From NCBI GenBank assembly GCA_019306185.1, contig JAFDMD010000010.1, positions 1 through 35,084 on the forward strand: DNA of 35,084 nt. The letters are read 5' to 3'. The translations under genes were made by a program, and so were the position numbers. The notes beneath the pieces were generated by a model that saw only the letters and a list, made by a program, of their open reading frames with translations, ran no database searches and was not told the origin of the DNA. The stretch's first letter is position 1. The number at the start of each line of letters is the position of its first letter. This document shows, in pieces, positions 9,646 through 17,555 of the stretch. Origin of the DNA: Deltaproteobacteria bacterium. Lineage in GTDB: Bacteria; Desulfobacterota; Desulfobacteria; Desulfobacterales; JAFDMD01.

Positions 9646-9883
9646 ACCATATTGTTATGGTAATTTGGAAAAAGTTTTTCCCAAAAAAGAGGACGGACTT
9701 CGTCATACTCCGGATTCCTGCTTTTACTGCTCTTTTCGAGTCGATTGCTTAAAAGCCGCTGTTGCGGAAGGAAGCCAAAACGTAAAACTAAAAGAGGAAA
9801 TGGTAGATAGAGCATATACAAGCGGAAAACTAAACTTTTTCCAAAGATGGTCTAAAAAAAAAATGCTTCATAATAAGGAATAG
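9638..9883 (+). CDS. Small Cys-rich protein of unknown function, coupled to radC
   Basis: An 81-aa protein starting inside the end of radC (8-nt overlap) with a GGAAAAGG ribosome site. Four cysteines (6, 28, 31 and 37: 'SCFYCSFRVDCLKAA') could bind zinc or an Fe-S cluster. Its C-terminus is basic and aromatic, 'FFQRWSKKK'. I recall similar short Cys proteins with 'DGLRHTP' and 'FF.RW.KKK' motifs in Deltaproteobacteria, but no function is established. The coding frame is supported by tight coupling and by having no competing ORF. Confidence 0.75.
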   Translation: MDKPYCYGNLEKVFPKKEDGLRHTPDSCFYCSFRVDCLKAAVAEGSQNVKLKEEMVDRAYTSGKLNFFQRWSKKKMLHNKE

Positions 9884-10095
9884 CCATAACTATTTTCTAT
9901 TATGTTATTTTAATAAGCTATACAAGGATAGATTAACAGGTTAACGGCAATAAAAAATATAATCAGCGACGACCTTGCCTGCAACATCGCAATTTTGTTA
10001 TTTGCGAATTTGCATTTTAATTATAAACAGAAGGAATACTATATTATAGACGCATAAAAAAAGTTAGACGGCAAACTTTATAAGAGGGAAGAAAA

Positions 10096-11274
10096 ATGAA
10101 ACAGATAAAAGATATAGACTGTAGCAAAAAAAGGGTATTTTTAAGAACCGATTTTAACGTTCCTATGGACGACAAATTAAATATAACGGACGATTCCAGA
10201 ATAAAAAGAGCGCTTCCTACCATAAACTATCTTATTGATAATAATGCGGCTATAATAATAGCCTCTCATCTCGGAAGACCTAAAGGCAGTTTTAATAGTA
10301 AATTAAGTTTAAAGCCTGCGGCAAATTGGTTATCGGACATACTCGGAAAAAAAGTTACTTTTTGCAACGATTTTACAAGCGCAGAAGGTAAAAAACTTAT
10401 CGATAACATCAAGCCGGGCGAAATCTTATTTTTGGAAAATTTAAGATTTTATTCGGGCGAAGAAAAAAATGACCCGAATTTTGCAAAACAGCTTGCGAAT
10501 ATTTGCGATATATATGTAAACGACGCTTTTGGGCTTGCTCATAGAGCGCATGCTTCGGTATCCGCAATTACAAAGTTTGCAAAGGTTGCATCAGCCGGTT
10601 TTCTGCTTTATCGGGAATGCAATTATCTTAAAAAAGCGATGCAAAATCCAAAGCGTCCGCTTGTAGCGATAATAGGAGGAGCAAAAATATCAAGCAAAAT
10701 AGGCGCGTTAAAAAATCTGCTTAATTACGCCGATAAAATCATAATAGCCGGCGCTATTGCAAACACCTTTTTAAAGGTAAAAGGAATTGATATAAAGGCT
10801 TCCAAAATAGATGAGAAGGCTATAGAGGATGTTAAGCTTATAATTAAGACTGCGGAGCAAAAAAATATTCCGATCCATCTTCCCGAAGACTGCGTTGCCG
10901 CAGAAAGAATAGCTTCGGACGCCCTTACTTTTCAATGTAGAATAGATGAAATGCCGGAAAATTTTATGGCGTTAGACATAGGATTAAGAAGTTTTCAAAT
11001 CTTTGAAAAAGCGCTTAAGGATGCAAAAACAATAATATGGAGCGGGACATTCGGAGTTTTTGAACTTTTTTATCCTTTTGGATACGGAACGGAATCGATG
11101 GTAAATATAATAACAAAATCTCCCGCTTTTACCCTTATAGGCGGCGGAGACACTGCGGCGGCTATAAAACAATTAAAATTTAAAAAAAAAGCGTCTTATA
11201 TATCTACCGGAGGCGGAGCCTTTTTATCCTTTCTATCGGGGCAGAGGATGCCAGCCATAGAAGCCCTTAAATAA
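10096..11274 (+). CDS. pgk: Phosphoglycerate kinase
   Basis: A 392-aa glycolytic/gluconeogenic kinase interconverting 1,3-bisphosphoglycerate + ADP and 3-phosphoglycerate + ATP. The N-domain substrate signatures are 'RTDFNVPMDD', 'SHLGRPKG', 'LENLRFYSGEE' and 'NDAFGLAHRAHAS'. The C-domain nucleotide signatures are 'GGAKISSKIG', 'WSGTFGVFE', 'IGGGDTAAA' and 'STGGGAFLSF'. Full length. The ATG follows AGAGGGAAG at a good distance. No gap or tpiA flanks it. It is preceded by 212 bp without a gene, so it has its own promoter, although I could not identify convincing -10/-35 boxes. Its stop codon runs directly into F2 element b. Confidence 0.97.
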   Translation: MKQIKDIDCSKKRVFLRTDFNVPMDDKLNITDDSRIKRALPTINYLIDNNAAIIIASHLGRPKGSFNSKLSLKPAANWLSDILGKKVTFCNDFTSAEGKKLIDNIKPGEILFLENLRFYSGEEKNDPNFAKQLANICDIYVNDAFGLAHRAHASVSAITKFAKVASAGFLLYRECNYLKKAMQNPKRPLVAIIGGAKISSKIGALKNLLNYADKIIIAGAIANTFLKVKGIDIKASKIDEKAIEDVKLIIKTAEQKNIPIHLPEDCVAAERIASDALTFQCRIDEMPENFMALDIGLRSFQIFEKALKDAKTIIWSGTFGVFELFYPFGYGTESMVNIITKSPAFTLIGGGDTAAAIKQLKFKKKASYISTGGGAFLSFLSGQRMPAIEALK

Positions 11275-11417
11275 ATTTTGTCGGACAACTTCGCATTTTG
11301 CCCGTTTGCAGCGTTCAAAAAATTTTTTAATCCTCGAAATACTCCATGTATTCCTGCGGTTAAAAAATTTTTTCGCCTTGCAACCGAACAAACCGCTTTG
11401 TTATCCGACAAAATTTT
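11273..11417 (+). repeat. F2 palindromic 3'-UTR element, copy b (after pgk)
   Basis: It starts within the pgk stop codon. Left terminus AAATTTTGTCGGACAAC matches right terminus TTATCCGACAAAATTTTA. Inner arms are 'GCCCGTTTGCAGCGTT' and 'CCTTGCAACCGAACAAAC', and the centre is 'AATCCTCGAAATACT...GTATTCCTGCGGTT'. It can fold into one long imperfect hairpin and is followed by a T-rich tract. Confidence 0.8.
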
Positions 11418-11423
11418 ATTATT

Positions 11424-11706
11424 TTTTTAATATTTTCTTGCAAATATTAAAAAAAAGTTTTTAATCGTAAAAAGATTTGTACAAAGAAACAAAGGATAAG
11501 ATCAGAAGTCAATAATAAAGGAATTTCTCACTTCGGTCGAAATGACAGTCCAAGATTACTTTCTGTTATTTTAACATAAGTTGTTTTTGCTTGTCATTTC
11601 GACGAGCAAAGCAAGGAGAAATCCCTTAATAAAAAGCGATAAATAACAGATATTAACAAAACCGTTTGCGCTTAAAAAGCAATTTTTTCAGCATCGACTA
11701 CGTAAC
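11424..11706 (-). repeat. F1 interspersed repeat, copy c
   Basis: F1 in reverse orientation directly after F2-b. The order is right-end segment ('aatattttcttgcaaatatt', 'aaaaagatttgtacaaag'), the REP-like palindrome pair ('ggaatttctcacttcgg' and 'gacgagcaaagcaagg'), and the left terminus ('caaaaccgtttgcgc' then 'tttttcagcatcgacta'). Its right-terminal TIR itself is missing. The 11275-11769 gap is filled by F2-b plus this copy. Confidence 0.75.
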
Positions 11707-11769
11707 TTGTAAATTAAAAAAATTTTTTTGCCGCATTCATTGGCATTACATAACAAAATCGGTTTTTAT

Positions 11770-12462
11770 ATGAATAAAAAAACAAAGTTTTATATTGTCG
11801 TCGGATTATCCGCTTTAACGGCAATAATATTATTATATATTTTTCGAGCTGAAATTTACGCGAAATCAAACTATTATTATAAGGCGTTATCCGATAAAGA
11901 AAAGGTTGAAAATTTTATTTTATCCTTTGGAGCGGGCGCTCCCTTAATATTTATAATTTTACAAATAGCTCAAGTTATATTCGCTCCTATTCCAGGAGAG
12001 GCTTCAGGCTTTATAGGCGGTTATCTTTTCGGGGTTTTATGGGGTTTTGTATATTCTTCCATAGGCTTATCCATAGGCTCTATTATAAATTTCGCAATAG
12101 GCTCTTTTTTAGGAAAAAAATATATAAAAAAACTTATTCCGGAAAAATATATAGATAAGTTTAATCGACTGTTAAGCAAAGAAGGAATAATAGTAATATT
12201 AATTTTTTTTATATTCCCCGGATTTCCTAAAGATTTGCTTTGTCTTTTTTTGGGATTAAGCGGAATGATGAAATGGGGATTGTTTCTGTTAATGTCTTCC
12301 GTAGGAAGAATGCCGGGCACTCTGCTTTTAAGTATTCAAGGCGCTTATGTTTCTCAAAAACTGTATTGGCATTTTGCGACGGTTTTTCTTTTATGCGTAA
12401 TTTTGGTTTTTTTATCTTATAAGTATAGGGACAAGATATATAAATTTACGAAAAAAAATTAA
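11770..12462 (+). CDS. TVP38/TMEM64 (VTT/SNARE-associated) family membrane protein
   Basis: About 230 aa with the VTT (DedA-related) domain: hydrophobic helices near the N-terminus and 'PIPGEASGFIGGYLFG' re-entrant motif. 'GSIINFAIGSFLGKKY', 'FFIFPGFPKDLLCLFLG' and 'SVGRMPGTLLLSIQG' follow. The family is implicated in lipid scrambling or flipping and membrane homeostasis, and the exact substrate is unknown. I prefer the start MNKKTK (11770) because the preceding 14 residues of the longer ORF have no membrane or domain features, but neither start has a clear ribosome site. It is convergent with larC, with a 167-bp gap that holds nothing recognisable. Confidence 0.8.
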   Translation: MNKKTKFYIVVGLSALTAIILLYIFRAEIYAKSNYYYKALSDKEKVENFILSFGAGAPLIFIILQIAQVIFAPIPGEASGFIGGYLFGVLWGFVYSSIGLSIGSIINFAIGSFLGKKYIKKLIPEKYIDKFNRLLSKEGIIVILIFFIFPGFPKDLLCLFLGLSGMMKWGLFLLMSSVGRMPGTLLLSIQGAYVSQKLYWHFATVFLLCVILVFLSYKYRDKIYKFTKKN

Positions 12463-12629
12463 ATCTTACGGCAGGTTGTTTTAAATATCTTTAATAATAA
12501 ACTCGCATATGATGTAATCGTATTATTTGTCCGACAATATTAAAAATCAAAATTACAGATTCTCTTTTCTTTCCAATGGGGCGAAATTCCTGTTGAAACC
12601 GAAAAATTTTTTATCAAATTTTTATAATC

Positions 12630-13814
12630 TTAATTTTGGGCTTCCCTCGCGATTTTTTGATATATAAGACGCATAGAAACCCCAAACTCCAAAGCCTTTT
12701 TCCTACACTCGTCATATTCCGGCGTTATATAAAAAGAACCGTCCGGGTTTATAATTTTTTTTGCCTTTATTTTGCCATATTCGGTTTTAACAAAAATCTC
12801 TTTTCTCTCCGAAACCTTCCGTTTAACCTTATAATATCTTACGCCGGAAGATAATTGTTCGGTAAATATAATATTAATAAGACTTTGAGTTTTTTCGTTT
12901 GAAGATAGAATCTTAATTATTGTCGCCGGTCTGTTTTTTTTTGTAAAAATCGGAATAAATGATACGTCCAAAGCTCCTGCGGTAAGCAGTTTTTCCATAA
13001 CAAATCCTAAAAACTCGGGATTTGCGTCGTCTATATTAGCCTCGATAACGGTTATTCTTTCCTGTTTTATGTTAACAGGTTGATTATACGACGCTCCTAA
13101 TGTAACGGCAAGAATATTTGCCCTTTGTCCCAAATCTTTTTTTCCGGCTCCATACCCTGTTTTTTCTATCGTCATTTCGGGAAATTTTCCGAAATTTTCT
13201 GATAAAACAGATAATATCGCCGCCCCTGTAGGGGTGGTAATTTCGGTATTTATACCTTCCAACCCATATGCCGGAATATTTTTTAATATTTCAAGAGTTG
13301 CCGGCGCCGGCGCCGGTATTATACCGTGAGCGGTTTTAACCGATCCGCTTCCTACCGGAATTTTTGAAGAATAAATTTTTTTAATATCCAAATATTCTAT
13401 ACATAAAACGGCGCCTATAATATCTATAATAGAATCAATGGCGCCTATCTCATGGAAATGAACCTTTTCAATATCCAGATTATGTATTTTTGCTTCGGCT
13501 TCGGCTATTTTATTAAATATCGCAATACTTTTATCTTTTACAAAAGCAGATAATCGGCTTTTCTCTATCATAAATTTAATCGAGCTATAATCTCGGTTAC
13601 AAGTTTGATTATAATCTTTTACGCATATATCAACCGCGCTAATTCCGTTTATCAGGCTTTTTTTTTCTATGATTTGAAAATCGGCTTTTTTTAATCCGTA
13701 AATATTTAAAAAAATTTTAGAAAGCCATGCAACCGGAACTCCCAAATCAACAAAAGCGCCCAGAATCATATCTCCGCTAACTCCCGAAAAAGAATTAAAA
13801 TAAACCGTTTTCAT
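12630..13814 (-). CDS. larC: Nickel-pincer cofactor biosynthesis protein LarC (nickel insertion)
   Basis: A 394-aa full-length LarC, the CTP-dependent cyclometallase that inserts Ni into the pyridinium dithio-acid mononucleotide cofactor used by lactate racemase LarA and related epimerases. Family hallmarks are 'SGVSGDMILGAF' at the N-terminus, 'VHFHEIGAIDSIIDIIGA', 'TAHGIIPAPAPATLEIL', 'TEITTPTGAAIL' and the LarC2-type segment 'EANIDDANPEFLGF'. In Lactobacillus LarC is made by frameshifting between two ORFs. Here both parts are one uninterrupted frame. The start overlaps the upstream permease stop (ATGA), so the two are coupled. LarA, LarB and LarE are not in this window. Confidence 0.9.
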   Translation of the reverse strand: MKTVYFNSFSGVSGDMILGAFVDLGVPVAWLSKIFLNIYGLKKADFQIIEKKSLINGISAVDICVKDYNQTCNRDYSSIKFMIEKSRLSAFVKDKSIAIFNKIAEAEAKIHNLDIEKVHFHEIGAIDSIIDIIGAVLCIEYLDIKKIYSSKIPVGSGSVKTAHGIIPAPAPATLEILKNIPAYGLEGINTEITTPTGAAILSVLSENFGKFPEMTIEKTGYGAGKKDLGQRANILAVTLGASYNQPVNIKQERITVIEANIDDANPEFLGFVMEKLLTAGALDVSFIPIFTKKNRPATIIKILSSNEKTQSLINIIFTEQLSSGVRYYKVKRKVSERKEIFVKTEYGKIKAKKIINPDGSFYITPEYDECRKKALEFGVSMRLIYQKIAREAQN

Positions 13815-15040
13815 GCTATTTCAAAACCCGCCGCAATAATTAAATTTTTTACCGCATCTATTTTATTTTTATCTTTAATATTAAATTCTACGAATTTTCC
13901 TTGAAGATTAACCTGTATATCCGAAGTTTCGCTTATCGCCTCGACCGCTTTTTTTACCGAAGATGCGCAGTGCATACAAGACATTCCATTTACATTTAAA
14001 CGTATTGCCTCCGAAGACGTTTTATTTTGCCTTATATTATCAAGATAAAATTTTTTAATATAATGTAAAACAAACATTCCTATTAAAACCGCGCTTCCTA
14101 TATATTTAACAGGCAAGGGAAGCATATCATACCCGCTTGCGCTTATTATTTTTGAAAAACCGTATTTTAAGGTTATTATATTTAATAAATATCCGAAAGC
14201 TACGCTTATAACCGCTATTGAAATAATATAAACAATAGCCGTTTTTTTACCGGCGCTTTTTACTACGGTAGATATAGTTATTGCATTTGTAGCGGGTCCG
14301 GTCAGTAAAAATACCAACGCCGCTCCCGGCGATATTCCTTTCATAATTAAAGCCGCGGCTATGGGAGTTGAAGCCGAAGCGCATACATAAAGCGGAATTC
14401 CTACCCCAAGCATAATAATCATAGATAAAAAAGGAGAATTAAGATAAGCGGTAAAAAAAGTATCCGGAATAAACGCCGAAATCGCGCCCGCAATAATTAT
14501 TCCGATAATAAAGGCGTCGGAAATCGAGCCGAAAAGTTCAAATTGAATATAGCCGAAAAAATTTTTTAATCTTATTAAAAAAAGCTCTTCCGGGATATTA
14601 ACGCATGATTTAATCGCTGGTTCGTCATTTTTTTTACCGGAATAAAGATTTACCGTAATACCCGCGGCTATCGCCGTTATAACAGAGGCTATAATTCTGA
14701 AAAAAGCAAATATATATCCCAAAAGGGAATAGGTTATAAAAAAACTATCCGCCCCTACTTGCGGAGTAGAAATTAAAAAGGATATGCTCGCCCCTTTTGA
14801 AGCCCCGGAATTTCTTAAAGATGCGGCGACAGGTATTACCGCGCAAGAACAAAGCGGCAAAGGAATTCCGAAAATAGTAGATTTTATAACAGCGCCTAAA
14901 CTATTTTTTCCGAAATGTTTTTTTATAATTGAATCCGAAAAAATAACATGCAAAACTCCCGCTATAATAAAGCCAAGAAGCAAAAATATAGCAACCTCGT
15001 TAAATAAAAAAAATATCTCTTTTAATAGACGACTAATCAT
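13811..15040 (-). CDS. Permease (PF03773/SO_0444-like metal efflux) with C-terminal HMA domain
   Basis: A 409-aa protein with two repeats of membrane helices. The first repeat carries the signature 'PLPLCSCAVIPVAASLR' (C64, C66) and 'STPQVGADS'. The second has 'LYVCASASTPIAAALIMKG' and 'LLTGPATNAITI'. A loop of about 50 aa separates the halves. Residues 346-409 form a heavy-metal-associated domain, 'NGMSCMHCASSVKKA', with metal-binding C355 and C358. This architecture matches SO_0444-type Cu/Zn efflux transporters related to ArsP. The metal is not determinable from sequence. Coupling to larC by a 4-nt overlap raises nickel as a possibility. Confidence 0.85.
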   Translation of the reverse strand: MISRLLKEIFFLFNEVAIFLLLGFIIAGVLHVIFSDSIIKKHFGKNSLGAVIKSTIFGIPLPLCSCAVIPVAASLRNSGASKGASISFLISTPQVGADSFFITYSLLGYIFAFFRIIASVITAIAAGITVNLYSGKKNDEPAIKSCVNIPEELFLIRLKNFFGYIQFELFGSISDAFIIGIIIAGAISAFIPDTFFTAYLNSPFLSMIIMLGVGIPLYVCASASTPIAAALIMKGISPGAALVFLLTGPATNAITISTVVKSAGKKTAIVYIISIAVISVAFGYLLNIITLKYGFSKIISASGYDMLPLPVKYIGSAVLIGMFVLHYIKKFYLDNIRQNKTSSEAIRLNVNGMSCMHCASSVKKAVEAISETSDIQVNLQGKFVEFNIKDKNKIDAVKNLIIAAGFEIA

Positions 15041-15115
15041 AGTTTTTCTTTTTTTAGTTTCCGTAAAAAAATATTCATTATTAAACGCGACAAATTATAA
15101 AACAACGGAAACTAT

Positions 15116-15390
15116 TTAGTCGATGCAGAAAAATCTGCATTTTAAGCGTAAACGGTTTTGCCAATATCTATTATTTATCGCTTTTTATTAAGGGAATTCT
15201 CGCCGCGCTCAAAATGACAGGCAAAAATAAAATTTATCAAAATAATAGAAAGTAATTTTTTCCGTCTCTTCTACGAACATTGTTTTTGTTTGTCATTTCG
15301 ACGAGCAAAGCGAGGCGAAATCCCTTAATTAGCACCTTATGCTCTTATCCTTTATTCCTTTGTACAAATCTTTTTGCGAAATTTATAATA
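15116..15390 (+). repeat. F1 interspersed repeat, copy d
   Basis: Left terminus 'ttagtcgatgcagaaaaatc', then 'aaacggttttgcc', the REP-like pair ('aagggaattctcgccgcgc' and 'gacgagcaaagcgaggcg') and the right-part marker 'ttgtacaaatctttttgcga'. The distal right terminus is absent. The rest of the gap to 15690 is AT-rich with no gene. Confidence 0.75.
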
Positions 15391-15690
15391 CCCAACCCTT
15401 TAAAACAGATTAAACGGTTTTTGCAAGTCAAAATTTATAAACCGTTATGATTAGATCATAGATAAACGATTTATAAACAAAGCAAAGTAAAAAAATTGTG
15501 AATACTTCCAACTAAAAAAATATTCTAATTATAACGGGGTGAAAATTTTTACAAAAAAAAACAAAATTTGACTTGCAAAAAAAAGGTATAAATTATATTT
15601 CATTTTGTATTAGCGACCGTTTAAAAAAAACTGATAATAGTATTTGAACTGATTTTGATTATAACTGATACTGATATGGAGGCGATGCTG

Positions 15691-16254
15691 ATGAAAAAAA
15701 TTTTTACTTTTATTTTTACGATCCTATTTTTAACGGCGCCTTATGCTAATAGCGCCACCGTAGCAAACGTAGTTTTGCCGGATACATACGAAGTTGACGG
15801 CTATTTTTTGGATTTAAACGGAACGGCTTTGCGTAAAAAATTGATAATAAAGGTATATGCCGGCGGTTTTTACGCTCCTTTTAAGATTACGAAACTGGAA
15901 CAGGCTATTAATCCTGAAATACCAAAAGCGATTCGTATGCATTTTATTTATAAATCCGTACCCGGAGATAAGATTCGTAAAATATACGCCAATGTTTATG
16001 AAAAGGACAGATTCGATTATAAAAATTCGGAAACCGCTCAAACTTTCTTAAATTTCTTCTCTTTTGAGATTAAAAAAGGAGATACGCTTGATCTGGTTTT
16101 CCCCGGCAATGGAGATATAAGAGTAGTTTATAACTCGAAAGTAATAGGAAGCGTAAACTCAGCGGATTTATGCGACGCCACTTTAAAGGCTTATTTCGGC
16201 GCAAATTCCATTTCCGGACTCAAAGAGGGGCTTTTGGGATTGAGCGACAAATAA
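15691..16254 (+). CDS. Secreted chalcone isomerase-like protein, paralogue 1
   Basis: 187 aa with a Sec signal peptide (KK start, hydrophobic core, predicted cleavage near 'ANSA'). The mature part matches the bacterial chalcone-isomerase-like fold (PF16036-type): 'NGTALRKKLIIKVYAGGFY' early, a 'AIRMHFIYKSV' strand, 'LDLVFPGNGDIRVVYNSK' and a C-terminal 'ATLKAYFG...GLKEGLLG'. Bacterial members are periplasmic or extracytoplasmic with no proven enzymatic role, and plant CHI catalytic residues are generally not conserved. I moved the start 36 nt downstream of the ORF-track start to the Met preceded by GGAGG (8-nt spacing). This gives a normal signal peptide and the same length as the neighbouring paralogue. 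Confidence 0.85.
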   Translation: MKKIFTFIFTILFLTAPYANSATVANVVLPDTYEVDGYFLDLNGTALRKKLIIKVYAGGFYAPFKITKLEQAINPEIPKAIRMHFIYKSVPGDKIRKIYANVYEKDRFDYKNSETAQTFLNFFSFEIKKGDTLDLVFPGNGDIRVVYNSKVIGSVNSADLCDATLKAYFGANSISGLKEGLLGLSDK

Positions 16255-16340
16255 AAAATAAAACGAGTTTGCTTAACGGATTGACGACAACTTTAAAGAC
16301 CGGCGCTTTTTTCAACAAAACAATAACGGAGGCAATTTTA

Positions 16341-16904
16341 ATGAAAAAAATTTTTACTTTTATTTTTCTAATAATACTTTTAACGGCGCCTTACGGTATG
16401 AGCGCCACTGTAGCAAACGTGGTTTTGCCGGACACATACAAAGTTGACGATTATTTTTTGATGTTAAACGGAACGGCTTTGCGTAAAAAATTGATAATAA
16501 AGGTATATGCCGGCGGTTTTTATACCCCTTTTAAAATTTCCGGAGTTGATCAGGCTATTAATCCGGAAATCCCAAAAGCTATTCGTATGCACTTTATTTA
16601 TAAATCCGTCTCCGGAGATAAAATTATTAAAGCATATACCAAAGTTTATAAAAAGGACGGATTCGATTATAAAAATTCGGAAGCCGCCCAAACTTTCTTA
16701 AAGCTTTTCTCCTTTGACGTTAAAAAGGATGATACGCTTGATCTGGTTTTTCCAGGCAATGGAGATATAAGAGTAGTTTATAACTCGAAAGTAATTGGAA
16801 GCGTAAACTCGACGGATTTATGCGGCGCCACTTTAAAGGCTTATTTCGGAATAAATTCCATTCCCGGACTTAGAGAAGGCTTTTTGGGGCTGGAAAAAAA
16901 TTAA
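16341..16904 (+). CDS. Secreted chalcone isomerase-like protein, paralogue 2
   Basis: 187 aa, the same length as the preceding gene and near-identical over most of it, including the first eight residues and ribosome site (GGAGG before ATG). The track ORF begins upstream at 16170 inside gene 1 and is not the true start. It has a signal peptide ending near 'GMSA' and the same CHI-like motifs ('LRKKLIIKVYAGGFY', 'PGNGDIRVVYNSKVIG'). Differences cluster in the signal core and in the 'KISGVDQ' and 'KAYTKVYKKD' segments. It lies 86 bp after gene 1, followed by a strong hairpin. A tandem duplication is evident. Confidence 0.85.
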   Translation: MKKIFTFIFLIILLTAPYGMSATVANVVLPDTYKVDDYFLMLNGTALRKKLIIKVYAGGFYTPFKISGVDQAINPEIPKAIRMHFIYKSVSGDKIIKAYTKVYKKDGFDYKNSEAAQTFLKLFSFDVKKDDTLDLVFPGNGDIRVVYNSKVIGSVNSTDLCGATLKAYFGINSIPGLREGFLGLEKN

Positions 16905-16926
16905 ACTATTATTAACAAAATCGCAA

Positions 16927-16956
16927 TATAGAGAGGTTGCCTGCAACCTCTCTATA
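16927..16956 (+). terminator. Strong hairpin downstream of the CHI-like pair
   Basis: A perfect 14-bp inverted repeat TATAGAGAGGTTGC / GCAACCTCTCTATA with 2-nt spacing lies 22 bp after the stop. There is no proper T tract after it ('aaatataatt'), so it may be a terminator, an RNA-stabilising hairpin or a repeat remnant. Confidence 0.5.
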
Positions 16957-17033
16957 AATATAATTCCTCTTGTCAAATCTTTTTGTTTGATACAAAAAGC
17001 CTATTTCGATTAAATCAATCCGAAATACTAACC

Positions 17034-17490
17034 GGTCAATGCTGAAAAATCTGTATTTTAAGCGTAAACGGTTTTGCCAATACCTATTATTTATCGCTTT
17101 TTATTAAGGAATTTCTCCTCGCTTTGCTCGTCGAAATGACAAGCAAACTCGGACATAGCCGGATTGATTTAAATCAGCATACGCTTATTACTCAGTCCAA
17201 CAAATCTTTTTAAATCATTTTATTGAAATCTATCTATATGTTAAAATAACAGACAAAAAAAATTCCTGCCTGTCATTCCGAGCGCGGCGAGAAATCCCTT
17301 AATTATTGCCTTCTGCTCTTATACTTTGAGCCTTTCTACAAGTCTTTTTGCGATTAAATAATGAGAATTTTATCTTAAAGTTGCAAAAAAATGTTAAATG
17401 TAATATTCATTCCTTATAAATATATTACCTCATATTTCTTAAAATTTATAATAGTTACAATATATATTATACTTTTTCAGCATTGACTAT
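17034..17490 (+). repeat. F1 interspersed repeat, copy e (near complete, carries extra module)
   Basis: Left end 'ggtcaatgctgaaaaatc' and right end 'tttttcagcattgacta' form the terminal inverted repeat. Between them are the 'aaacggttttgcc' segment, the REP-like halves ('tttctcctcgctttgctcg' at 17113 and 'gcggcgagaaatcccttaa' near 17285) and the 'ctttttgcgattaa' right segment. An inserted module (17143-17239) makes this the longest copy. Confidence 0.8.
17143..17239 (+). repeat. Module M (about 95 bp), copy 1, nested in F1-e
   Basis: Begins 'actcggacatagccgg' and includes 'catacgcttattactcag' and 'aaatcattttattg'. It is about 95% identical by eye to the copy at 29727-29824. Here it interrupts F1 between the two REP-like halves. 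Confidence 0.75.
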
Positions 17491-17510
17491 TTATAAAATC
17501 AAAAAAAAAT

Positions 17511-17555
17511 CAACTCGGCAAACAGGCAAACTATAAAGTTATCCGACAAAATTTA
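17511..17555 (-). repeat. F2 element, copy c (left arm only)
   Basis: On the minus strand, immediately after the Fe-S gene stop: ATTTTGTCGGATAAC then 'GTTTGCCTGTTTGCCGAGTT'. The centre and right arm are missing and F1-e follows, as if the F2 copy was truncated by or fused to F1. Confidence 0.7.

Noticed and set aside
9884-10095. tRNA or small RNA in the gap before pgk
   Set aside because: No cloverleaf, CCA end or convincing promoter/terminator pair could be drawn.
13300-13320. GC-rich palindrome gccggcgccggcgccgg inside larC
   Set aside because: It encodes the conserved Pro-Ala-Pro-Ala stretch of LarC, and the palindrome follows from codon repetition.
16170-16340. Long N-terminal extension of the second CHI-like gene (track ORF 16170-16904)
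   Set aside because: It overlaps gene 1 out of frame and ends at a GGAGG-preceded Met that starts a normal signal peptide.
1335-17340. Repeated GAAATGACA/GAGAAATCCC units as a CRISPR array
   Set aside because: Units are dispersed over the whole window in both orientations, not spaced regularly, and no cas genes are present.
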